In this document: positions 1 to 5,001 of the stretch, piece after piece | Numbering within the stretch: position 1 is the stretch's first letter | Layout of the letters: every line of letters starts with the position of its first letter | Source: Desulfobacteraceae bacterium | Lineage (GTDB): Bacteria > Desulfobacterota > Desulfobacteria > Desulfobacterales > Desulfobacteraceae | NCBI GenBank assembly: GCA_022712835.1 | Contig: JAFLJU010000625.1 | Coordinates: 1 to 5,001, forward strand | DNA length: 5,001 nt | Reading direction: 5' to 3' | The notes under the pieces: model-generated | The model's database searches: none | What the model saw: the letters and a program-made list of their open reading frames with translations, nothing else | What the model was told of the DNA's origin: nothing | Program-made: the position numbers and the translations under genes

Positions 1-1
1 A

Positions 2-697
2 AAAAGAGCGGTTGTGCTTTCCAGTGGTGGCATCGACTCAACCACGGCCATGGCCATGGCAAGGGAGGCTGGCAATGAAATATACAGTTTAAGCTTCCGA
101 TATGGCCAACGACATGTAGCAGAGCTTGATTGCGCGATACAAGTGGCAAAAGCCCTGGGCACAAAAGCCCATAAAATCATTGATATCGACCTGCGCCAAT
201 TTGGGGGCTCGGCCCTCACAGATGAGATTAATGTACCCAAACATGATCGAGTGGATCAACTATCCGCACAAGAGATCCCCATCACCTATGTGCCGGCCCG
301 GAATACTATTTTCCTTTCCTATGCCATGGCATGGGCAGAGGTGCTAAAGGCATCCGCCATCTATATCGGGGTGACCGCCGTGGATTTTTCAGGATATCCC
401 GACTGCCGGCCCGAATTTATAACGGCATTTCAAACCATGGCCAACCTGGCCACAAAAACAGGGGTAACCCAGGAGACGATTCTTAAAATTGAGACCCCCC
501 TGATCCATTTGTCCAAGGCCCAGATTATCCTGGCAGGCCTAAGCCTTGGAGTGGATTATTCCATGACCATTTCCTGTTATGACCCGGACCAACAGGGACG
601 TTCCTGCGGCCAATGCGATTCATGCCTCCATCGGATAAAAGGATTTAAAGAGGCGGGGATAACAGATCCCACCCCCTATATTCAGACCAGGGGTTAA
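2..697 (+). CDS. queC: 7-cyano-7-deazaguanine synthase QueC (5' end outside window)
   Basis: QueC converts 7-carboxy-7-deazaguanine to 7-cyano-7-deazaguanine (preQ0) with ATP and ammonia, in the cytoplasm, on the way to queuosine in tRNA. The frame is open from base 2 and reads [16 protein letters not shown], so the true start lies just upstream of the window. The GTG at 14 is an internal Val, because the preceding KRAV already matches the family N-terminus. Counting that Val as residue 1, the PP-loop ATP-pyrophosphatase motif SGGIDST covers residues 4-10. FRYGQRH (28-34) and YVPARNT (92-98) are family blocks. The C-terminal zinc site has the expected Cys spacing C188-x9-C198-x2-C201-x2-C204. 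The length of about 231 residues is normal and the gene appears intact. It converges with serB, 10 bases apart. Other queuosine genes, if clustered, would lie left of the window. Identification is firm. Confidence 0.96.
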   Translation, partial: KRAVVLSSGGIDSTTAMAMAREAGNEIYSLSFRYGQRHVAELDCAIQVAKALGTKAHKIIDIDLRQFGGSALTDEINVPKHDRVDQLSAQEIPITYVPARNTIFLSYAMAWAEVLKASAIYIGVTAVDFSGYPDCRPEFITAFQTMANLATKTGVTQETILKIETPLIHLSKAQIILAGLSLGVDYSMTISCYDPDQQGRSCGQCDSCLHRIKGFKEAGITDPTPYIQTRG

Positions 698-721
698 CCT
701 GAAAAATTTAACCAGACTGGT
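686..721. terminator. Weak inverted repeat between convergent queC and serB
   Basis: ACCAG (686-690) and GGTTAA (692-697) pair with TTAACC (708-713) and CTGGT (717-721). This gives an interrupted 11-bp stem with a 10-base loop that spans both stop codons. It sits where a shared bidirectional terminator is expected. However, neither side is followed by a run of T, and the stem is AT-rich in its inner half, so intrinsic termination would be weak. Functional assignment is an inference from position only. Confidence 0.25.
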
Positions 722-1937
722 TTGACTGCTTGATCTCCCGATCATGGATACCGATCAGATACAGCAGCCCGTCCAGCCCCATTGTTGAAATGGCATTGGC
801 GGCTTTTTCCCGGACAATGGGCTTGGCATTAAAGGCCACCCCAAGACCTGCGATACTGATCATGGGCAAATCATTGGCCCCATCTCCCACGGCAATGGTC
901 TGCTCAATGGAAATGTTTTCCCTTTGGGCAATTTCCCTGAGCAGGCAGGCCTTTCTATCACCATCCACAATTTCCCCCGTCACCCGGCCCGTCACAACCC
1001 CGTCTTCGATCTCAAGCTCATTGGCATATACATAGTCAAAACCTAAGAGATCCTGTAAATATTTCCCCATAAAGGTAAAGCCTCCGGACAGAATCCCCAG
1101 TTTATAGCCCAGGCTTTTCAGGGTTTTGGTAACCAGGTCGGCGCCTTCCGTCAGGGGCAGTTTGTGGGTAATCTCTTCAAGATGCTCTTGGGGAAGTCCC
1201 TTGAGCAGGGCCACCCGTTGTTTGAAACTCTCCTTAAAATCTATTTCTCCTCTCATGGCAGACTCTGTGATTTGCGCCACCTGCTCGCCCACTCCAGCAA
1301 GCTTTGCCAATTCCACGATCACCTCGGCCTGGATCAGGGTAGAATCCATGTCAAAAACCACCAACTTTCGATTTTTCCGATAAATATTGTCCACATGAAA
1401 AGAGATATCAATACCGGCCTCCTGGGAGATTTTCATAAATTTTCCCCGCATTTTGGGAATATTAAGGGGGGTGCCGGAGACGGAAAACTGAACGCTTGCC
1501 TTGGGATTGACCTCTGGATTCACAAAGGAACGCCTACCGGTCAGCCGGGTGATCGAATCGATATTCAGATCATTCTCCGCAATCACCGCAGTAACAGAAG
1601 CGATTTGATGGGCGGTCATGGTCCTGCCCAAAATCGTAATGATCCGCCTCTCCTTTCCCTGGGCAACCACCCATTTTTCATAATTTTCATGGTCAACCGG
1701 CTTTATATCAATGGTCAGGCCCATCTTGTGTCCTTCAAACAAGATATCCTTGAAAATCCGGGAAAAATCCTCGGAACAGGGGATCTCAGCCAGGATACCA
1801 AGGGAAATGTGCTCATGAATCACCGCCTGGCCGATATCCAGAATAGTGACATTGTATTGTGCTAGGATGGCGGTAAACTTTGCATCCAGTCCTTTTCGGT
1901 CCCTGCCGGTTATGTTTATCAGAACTATATCACCCAT
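708..1937 (-). CDS. serB: Phosphoserine phosphatase SerB with two N-terminal ACT domains
   Basis: SerB hydrolyses O-phospho-L-serine to L-serine, the last step of the phosphorylated serine pathway, in the cytoplasm. The 409-residue product has two ACT-like regulatory domains (about residues 4-80 and 98-180), then a HAD-family phosphatase domain (about 190-395). The catalytic residues are all visible: DMDST at 196-200 (nucleophile D196, acid/base D198), S284 in ILSGG, K329, and GDGAND at 351-356. The start is the ATG at 1937. It is preceded by AAGGA seven bases away, and MGDIVLINITGRDRKG matches a normal ACT start. The frame stays open upstream to 2093, but that part is antisense-like sequence over the cca gene in another frame and should be discarded. 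Double-ACT SerB proteins are known, e.g. mycobacterial SerB2, and ACT domains usually bind amino acids, so serine feedback is plausible but not shown. It is the last gene of the minus-strand cluster. Confidence 0.95.
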   Translation of the reverse strand: MGDIVLINITGRDRKGLDAKFTAILAQYNVTILDIGQAVIHEHISLGILAEIPCSEDFSRIFKDILFEGHKMGLTIDIKPVDHENYEKWVVAQGKERRIITILGRTMTAHQIASVTAVIAENDLNIDSITRLTGRRSFVNPEVNPKASVQFSVSGTPLNIPKMRGKFMKISQEAGIDISFHVDNIYRKNRKLVVFDMDSTLIQAEVIVELAKLAGVGEQVAQITESAMRGEIDFKESFKQRVALLKGLPQEHLEEITHKLPLTEGADLVTKTLKSLGYKLGILSGGFTFMGKYLQDLLGFDYVYANELEIEDGVVTGRVTGEIVDGDRKACLLREIAQRENISIEQTIAVGDGANDLPMISIAGLGVAFNAKPIVREKAANAISTMGLDGLLYLIGIHDREIKQSNQSG

Positions 1938-1944
1938 TGCGCTG

Positions 1945-1949
1945 TCCTT
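1945..1949 (-). promoter_or_regulatory. Shine-Dalgarno site of serB
   Basis: The minus strand reads AAGGA seven bases before the ATG at 1937. This decides the start of serB against the longer open frame that reaches back into cca. The 37-base cca-serB gap shows no hairpin terminator and no clear promoter, which fits read-through from cca. Confidence 0.75.
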
Positions 1950-1974
1950 AAATTCTTTTGGATTAAAACATTTC

Positions 1975-3363
1975 TTATAGCGCTGCCGGGGAATGGTTTG
2001 CAAGGGAAAAAACAAGTTGTTCAAGACGCTGGCGGGTATTCCAGGAAGGATCTTCCAACACCCGTTCCAACAGCATCTCCTTGATCCGGCCAACTTCTGG
2101 TCCTGGTTTTATACCCAGCAGGTCAATGATCTGTGTGCCGGATATGGCAATCTCATTGGTATTAAAGGCGGCCTGGCCAGACAATTCATCCAGGATTTTT
2201 TTGTACCGAATACGAATTTGGGACAGGGTGTAGGGCGATTTGGCCAGATTTGCTTTTTTGTCTGCAATGCGCATGCGCAAAAAATCTTTGAAAGACAATT
2301 CATGGCGGTCCAGCATGGCCAAAAGCTTCCGAACCGCTTTAGGGGTGGTCTCGTCTGTCAAAGGCCTCATATGTGCCTGGACCAGGGAGATAATATATTT
2401 CTGGTCCCGGGAAGAAAAACGCAAATTTTCAAGGTCCCTTTGGATCGCCTGGATATAGGTCTCATGACCGGCAAAGGTCAACTTGCCCTCTTTTATCACG
2501 GCGGCATCAAATTTTCCTGCATCGTGGAGAAATCCGGCAAGCCTTAAAATGGGGCGATTGGCAGGCAGGGCATCCCCCACCATCATACTGTGTTCAAACA
2601 CGGTTTCCCCATGGTGGGGGCCCCCGTCCAGATCAAAGCACCGGTCAAGACAGGGCAATATTCTTGCCAAAAGGCCTGTTTCATGGAGAGTTCTAAAAAA
2701 CCGGGAAGGGTTTGACCCCCCCATGGCCTTGACCAATTCCAGGCAAATCCGCTCTCCAGCAACCTGTCCGGCCACCTGTCCATCAACCAGGTCGATCAGG
2801 GGGGCATGGGTTAAAATGGCCTGTAAAGAGGTGGTGGCCAACTTCCCATCAAGACGGGCCACAAACCGGCATGCCCGGATCATACGTAAGGGATCTTCCA
2901 TTATCCTCTCACCTGGGTCCCGGGTAAACCGGATGATTTTGTTGATAAGATCCTCTCGTCCGCCGAAGGGATCCACCAGGGTGTCTGAAACAGGATCCCA
3001 GGCCATGCTGTTGATGGTAAAATCACGCATTCCCAGGTCATCCTCTGGAAAGGTATCCTCTGAAAAAGTATCCACGGGAAAGTTATCCTTGGCACCTCCT
3101 GCCCGGCAGGAGGCCACCTCAATCCCGTTGATAAGACAGATGGGAAAAGATTTGCCCACCTGGCGGGTATCCATGTGGGCAAACAGATTTGCCACTTCCC
3201 GGGCAGGGGCATTTGTCAGAAGATCCACATCCCCGGGAATCTGGTTCAACAACATATCCCTGACGGCCCCCCCGGCGATATAGGCCTTGTATCCGCCCTG
3301 GGTAAGGGTGCTGATGATTTCCTGAATAAGTGGCTTATTTTTGCTGTTGATCAAGATTCCCAC
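1975..3363 (-). CDS. cca: CCA tRNA nucleotidyltransferase, class II with HD domain
   Basis: The enzyme adds or repairs the 3' CCA end of tRNA from CTP and ATP without a template. The 462-residue product has the class II nucleotidyltransferase head. Visible motifs are GGAVRD (31-36), GDVD with metal-binding D45 and D47, RDFTINSMAWDP (113-124), DPFGGREDL (131-139) and the nucleotide-selecting EDxxR motif as EDPLR (156-160). A complete-looking HD phosphohydrolase domain follows: H257, FLHDAGK with H280-D281, and GHE at 299-301. The HD domain argues against classical poly(A) polymerase PcnB, which lacks it. Some bacteria split CC- and A-adding between two such proteins, so exact specificity is open. 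The GTG start at 3363 has GGGGA four bases before it and lies 13 bases inside ubiX. A TTG at 3354, overlapping the ubiX stop as TTGA, is an alternative. Either way, translation is probably coupled to ubiX. A 15-bp triple repeat lies inside the gene. Confidence 0.9.
   Translation of the reverse strand: MGILINSKNKPLIQEIISTLTQGGYKAYIAGGAVRDMLLNQIPGDVDLLTNAPAREVANLFAHMDTRQVGKSFPICLINGIEVASCRAGGAKDNFPVDTFSEDTFPEDDLGMRDFTINSMAWDPVSDTLVDPFGGREDLINKIIRFTRDPGERIMEDPLRMIRACRFVARLDGKLATTSLQAILTHAPLIDLVDGQVAGQVAGERICLELVKAMGGSNPSRFFRTLHETGLLARILPCLDRCFDLDGGPHHGETVFEHSMMVGDALPANRPILRLAGFLHDAGKFDAAVIKEGKLTFAGHETYIQAIQRDLENLRFSSRDQKYIISLVQAHMRPLTDETTPKAVRKLLAMLDRHELSFKDFLRMRIADKKANLAKSPYTLSQIRIRYKKILDELSGQAAFNTNEIAISGTQIIDLLGIKPGPEVGRIKEMLLERVLEDPSWNTRQRLEQLVFSLANHSPAAL
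3043..3087. repeat. Three imperfect 15-bp tandem units inside cca
   Basis: TATCC recurs at 3054, 3069 and 3084 within similar 15-base units, the first two being CTCTGGAAAGGTATC and CTCTGAAAAAGTATC. On the coding strand they give three successive pentapeptides, NFPVD, TFSED and TFPED (residues 94-108 of the cca product). They lie in the loop just before the RDFTIN motif. The unit is in frame, so the gene stays open. By comparison with family sequences recalled from memory, the loop is about normal length, so this need not be an insertion. Confidence 0.6.
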
Positions 3364-3977
3364 CGAGTCCCCAGCCGGTGAACCACCCCAAGATGATCCA
3401 TAATTCTGGCCACCACCGTGTCCACAAGCGCTTCAATGGTTTCAGGAAAAGTGTAAAAAGAAGGATTGGGCGGCAGAATCACGGCACCGGCCCTTGCCGC
3501 CCGGACCATGTTTTCCAGATGAATCAGCCCAAAGGGGGTTTCCCTGGGGACCAGCACCAGACAACGTTTCTCCTTTAAACTCACATCACAGGACCGGGTA
3601 ATCAGATTGTCTGCATACCCGGAAGCCACCGCGGCGAGAGTTTTCATGGAACAGGGAACAACCGCCATGCCATGGTGGACAAAAGAGCCCGAGGCGGGTG
3701 CCGAGGCGATCTGGTCCTGGAAAAAAATCTCAGGAATAATGGCATTGTCAAAATCCACTCCGTATTGCTCAAGAAACAACAGAAAAGAGGTTTCCGGATC
3801 AACTCCCATTTCATGGGCCAATACTTTTTGGCCAGCATGGGAAAGGATGATCAGCACCCTGCATTTTGCTTCAACCAATCCCTTTATCAGCCGGACTCCG
3901 TAGATGGAACCAGAGGCGCCTGATATGGCCACCACAATGGTCTTGTTCTGATTCGGAAAATCGGGACTTGTTTTCAC
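3351..3977 (-). CDS. ubiX: UbiX-family flavin prenyltransferase
   Basis: UbiX joins a dimethylallyl group to reduced FMN, giving the prenylated FMN cofactor required by UbiD-type decarboxylases. The 208-residue product has the family motif SGASGSIYGVRL (19-30), APASGS (93-98), PCSMKTLAAVASG (108-120), DVSLKEKR (131-138), PRETPFGLIHLENM (144-157) and ILPPNPSFY (167-175). Residues matching the known active site of Pseudomonas UbiX, by alignment from memory, are S22, E56, K135, R145, E146, Y175, R191 and W206. All are present, so the enzyme should be active. The GTG start at 3977 overlaps the TGA of the upstream prenyltransferase as GTGA, with GAGGGGG seven bases before it, which indicates translational coupling. 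Its 3' end overlaps the cca start. The partner ubiD is not in this window. A Pad1-like aromatic decarboxylase helper is biochemically the same activity. The pathway (menaquinone versus other) is inferred from the ubiA neighbour. Confidence 0.94.
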   Translation of the reverse strand: MKTSPDFPNQNKTIVVAISGASGSIYGVRLIKGLVEAKCRVLIILSHAGQKVLAHEMGVDPETSFLLFLEQYGVDFDNAIIPEIFFQDQIASAPASGSFVHHGMAVVPCSMKTLAAVASGYADNLITRSCDVSLKEKRCLVLVPRETPFGLIHLENMVRAARAGAVILPPNPSFYTFPETIEALVDTVVARIMDHLGVVHRLGTRWES

Positions 3978-4876
3978 CTGAGAACCCCCTCAACCAAAAC
4001 ACCGACAAACAACAGCACGGAGACCACCGAATTGATATGGAAAAACGCCACATCAATATGGGTCAGGTTATCGGGTTTGACCAGTTTGTGTTCGATGATC
4101 AGAAGAGCCGCAATACCGGCCAGAAACATCAAAAAAACCCAATGCATGTGGAAGCTTGCGTACATGGCCAGAAAAAAGCCCATGGTCACCACATGGAGCA
4201 AAGAAGAAATCATCATGGCCTTATGGGGACCGATTTTGGACGGCAGGGAGAAAAGCCCCTGTTCCCGGTCAAAATCGATATCCTGACAGGCATACAAAAT
4301 ATCAAACCCGGCAATATAGGTCCAAAGGCCAAAGGATAAAAAAACAATCCCAGGGGAGAGACTGTTGGTGATGGCGACCCAGGCACCCACAGGTGCAAGG
4401 GATATGGCAAATCCCAGGTAAAGATGGCAGTATTTTGTAAATCGCTTGGTATAGGAATAAAAGAAAAGGAAAAAAAGAACGGGAAAGGAGAGATAAAAAC
4501 ACAGGGGCGACAACAGGGCCGCCGCCCCTATAAAAATGACAGAAGAGATCACCACAAAGACCAAGGCCTCTTTTTGGGACAAGATTCCAGATGGGATCTC
4601 CCGGATGGCGGTCCTGGGGTTTTTCCCATCAATGGCGGCATCCACAATTCTGTTAAACCCCATGGCCGCAGATCTTGCCCCCACCATGGCCAAAAGGATC
4701 CACAAAAGATCCCAATAGGAGGGAACATGGGTCTGCCAGGCCAGAACCAAAGCAGACAGCGCAAAGGGAAGGGCAAAAATGGTATGGGAGAATTTGATCA
4801 TCCGCCCGTATTCCATCCATTTTTCTTTCAGGTGTTTCAGGGTCAGCGTTTCATTTTTCAGGGGTTTATTTTTCAA
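3974..4876 (-). CDS. ubiA: UbiA-family polyprenyltransferase (MqnP/4-hydroxybenzoate prenyltransferase type)
   Basis: An inner-membrane enzyme that transfers a polyprenyl chain from its diphosphate to an aromatic acid in quinone synthesis. Both Asp-rich, Mg-diphosphate-binding motifs are present. Numbered from the TTG at 4876, they are NRIVDAAID (75-83) followed by NPRT, and YACQDIDFD (195-203). YSYTKRFT (140-147) is another family block. About nine hydrophobic helices can be drawn, from TIFALPFALSALVLAW to the end near residue 297. The start is uncertain. The frame is open to a GTG at 4933, but that part overlaps the end of the upstream gene. The TTG at 4876 follows GGGGA by 12 bases and the sequence after it looks coding. 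The ATG at 4816 (280 residues) is an alternative with a weak ribosome site. It overlaps ubiX by four bases. In an anaerobe lacking ubiquinone, the likely substrate is 1,4-dihydroxy-6-naphthoate of the futalosine menaquinone route. That is inference; 4-hydroxybenzoate is the textbook substrate. Confidence 0.88.
   Translation of the reverse strand: MKNKPLKNETLTLKHLKEKWMEYGRMIKFSHTIFALPFALSALVLAWQTHVPSYWDLLWILLAMVGARSAAMGFNRIVDAAIDGKNPRTAIREIPSGILSQKEALVFVVISSVIFIGAAALLSPLCFYLSFPVLFFLFFYSYTKRFTKYCHLYLGFAISLAPVGAWVAITNSLSPGIVFLSFGLWTYIAGFDILYACQDIDFDREQGLFSLPSKIGPHKAMMISSLLHVVTMGFFLAMYASFHMHWVFLMFLAGIAALLIIEHKLVKPDNLTHIDVAFFHINSVVSVLLFVGVLVEGVLR
3985..3991 (-). promoter_or_regulatory. Shine-Dalgarno site of ubiX inside ubiA
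   Basis: The minus strand reads GAGGGGG seven bases before the GTG at 3977, within the last codons of the upstream ubiA-type gene. It supports the GTG start and the four-base GTGA overlap, so ribosomes ending the prenyltransferase can restart on ubiX. Confidence 0.6.
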
Positions 4877-4904
4877 AATTTCTATGGATCCCCGTTGAAG
4901 AATA

Positions 4905-5001
4905 TTAGTAGATCCCCATAACCCGGGTATCACATTCAGGACAGGTTCCGTTCTCCTTTAAATAATTTTCTATTGTATAACCGACCCGTTTGACCACCAG
5001 G
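4905..5001 (-). CDS. amrS: C-terminal end of an AmrS-like radical SAM protein (partial)
   Basis: The last 31 codons of a gene entering from the right edge are visible. They begin LVVKRVGYTIENYL, continue KENGTCPECDTRV and end MGIY before TAA at 4907-4905. This resembles, from memory, the tail of the AmmeMemoRadiSam-system radical SAM enzymes (pyruvate formate-lyase activase-like). In those, a first CPxC pair is followed by an I-K/E-R-x-G-Y/F block, a second CPxCG and a final IPGxW. Here CPEC is the second pair, GIY replaces GIW, and the Gly after the last Cys is Asp. The radical SAM CxxxCxxC core would lie outside the window and cannot be checked. The frame reads well and precedes the ubiA-type gene on the same strand, so it is probably the upstream member of the operon. 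Function of the AmrS/AmrA/AmrB set is not well defined. Another zinc-knuckle tail protein is the main alternative. Confidence 0.65.
   Translation of the reverse strand, partial: LVVKRVGYTIENYLKENGTCPECDTRVMGIY

Noticed and set aside
47..60. Repeated CCATGG near the queC start
   Set aside because: It simply encodes Ala-Met-Ala-Met after the PP-loop and has no sign of regulatory use.
1164..1865. 233-codon open frame on the + strand
   Set aside because: It lies wholly antisense to serB, whose HAD and ACT motifs are intact. Its product shows no recognisable domain and there is no ribosome site.
1938..1974. Possible promoter or terminator between cca and serB
   Set aside because: There is no hairpin and no convincing -35/-10 pair in the 37 bases, only the ribosome site of serB.
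1938..2093. 52-residue N-terminal extension of SerB
   Set aside because: It overlaps the cca 3' end in another frame and is unlike any ACT start. The ATG at 1937 has a good ribosome site.
2757..2783. Short repeat of CCTGTCC in cca (product reads QVAGQVAGE)
   Set aside because: Two copies about 12 bases apart, in frame. It is too short and common to claim as a functional repeat.
2483..3283. 266-codon open frame on the + strand
   Set aside because: It is antisense to cca, with an Arg/Ser/Pro-rich product typical of a reversed coding strand. All catalytic motifs belong to cca.
4424..4921. 165-codon open frame on the + strand
   Set aside because: It is antisense to the UbiA-family gene and low in complexity, rich in Gly, Gln, Lys and Phe. 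No motif was recognised.
4877..4933. N-terminal extension of UbiA from the GTG at 4933
   Set aside because: Most of it overlaps the upstream gene's coding end in another frame, and there is no well-spaced ribosome site.

Overview
This window looks like a chromosomal housekeeping region from an anaerobic bacterium, most probably a sulfate-reducing deltaproteobacterium (Desulfobacterota, Desulfobacter/Desulfobacula-like). That placement is an inference. It rests on the gene mix: a radical-SAM AmrS-type tail, a UbiA/UbiX pair of the kind used for menaquinone in such anaerobes, a double-ACT SerB and an HD-type tRNA nucleotidyltransferase. It also rests on the UbiA N-terminal block beginning MIKFSHTIFALPFALSA and on the moderate base composition. 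No mobile element, CRISPR array, rRNA, tRNA or phage gene was seen.

Layout. On the + strand, bases 2-697 hold all but the first few codons of queC (preQ0 synthase, queuosine pathway). The rest is one tightly packed minus-strand cluster, read from right to left. It comprises the last 31 codons of an AmrS-like radical SAM gene (5001-4905), a UbiA-family prenyltransferase (about 4876-3974), ubiX (3977-3351), an HD-domain CCA-adding enzyme gene (3363-1975) and serB (1937-708). queC and serB converge with only 10 bases between their stop codons. No stretch over 300 bases lacks a gene.

How the genes work together. ubiA and ubiX overlap in a GTGA start/stop and belong to one pathway: UbiA attaches the polyprenyl tail to an aromatic acid, and UbiX makes the prenylated flavin that the following UbiD-type decarboxylase needs. 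In an anaerobe this more likely serves menaquinone (futalosine route, MqnP/MqnM-like) than ubiquinone. The UbiD partner is not in the window. The cca gene overlaps the end of ubiX and serB follows after 37 bases, so all five genes are probably co-transcribed although their functions differ (quinone synthesis, tRNA 3'-end maturation, serine synthesis). queC and cca both serve tRNA but lie on opposite strands.

No strikingly new system is evident. The points most worth a second look are the AmrS tail beside quinone genes, the likely menaquinone role of ubiA/ubiX, the uncertain non-ATG starts, and a small 15-bp triplication inside cca.
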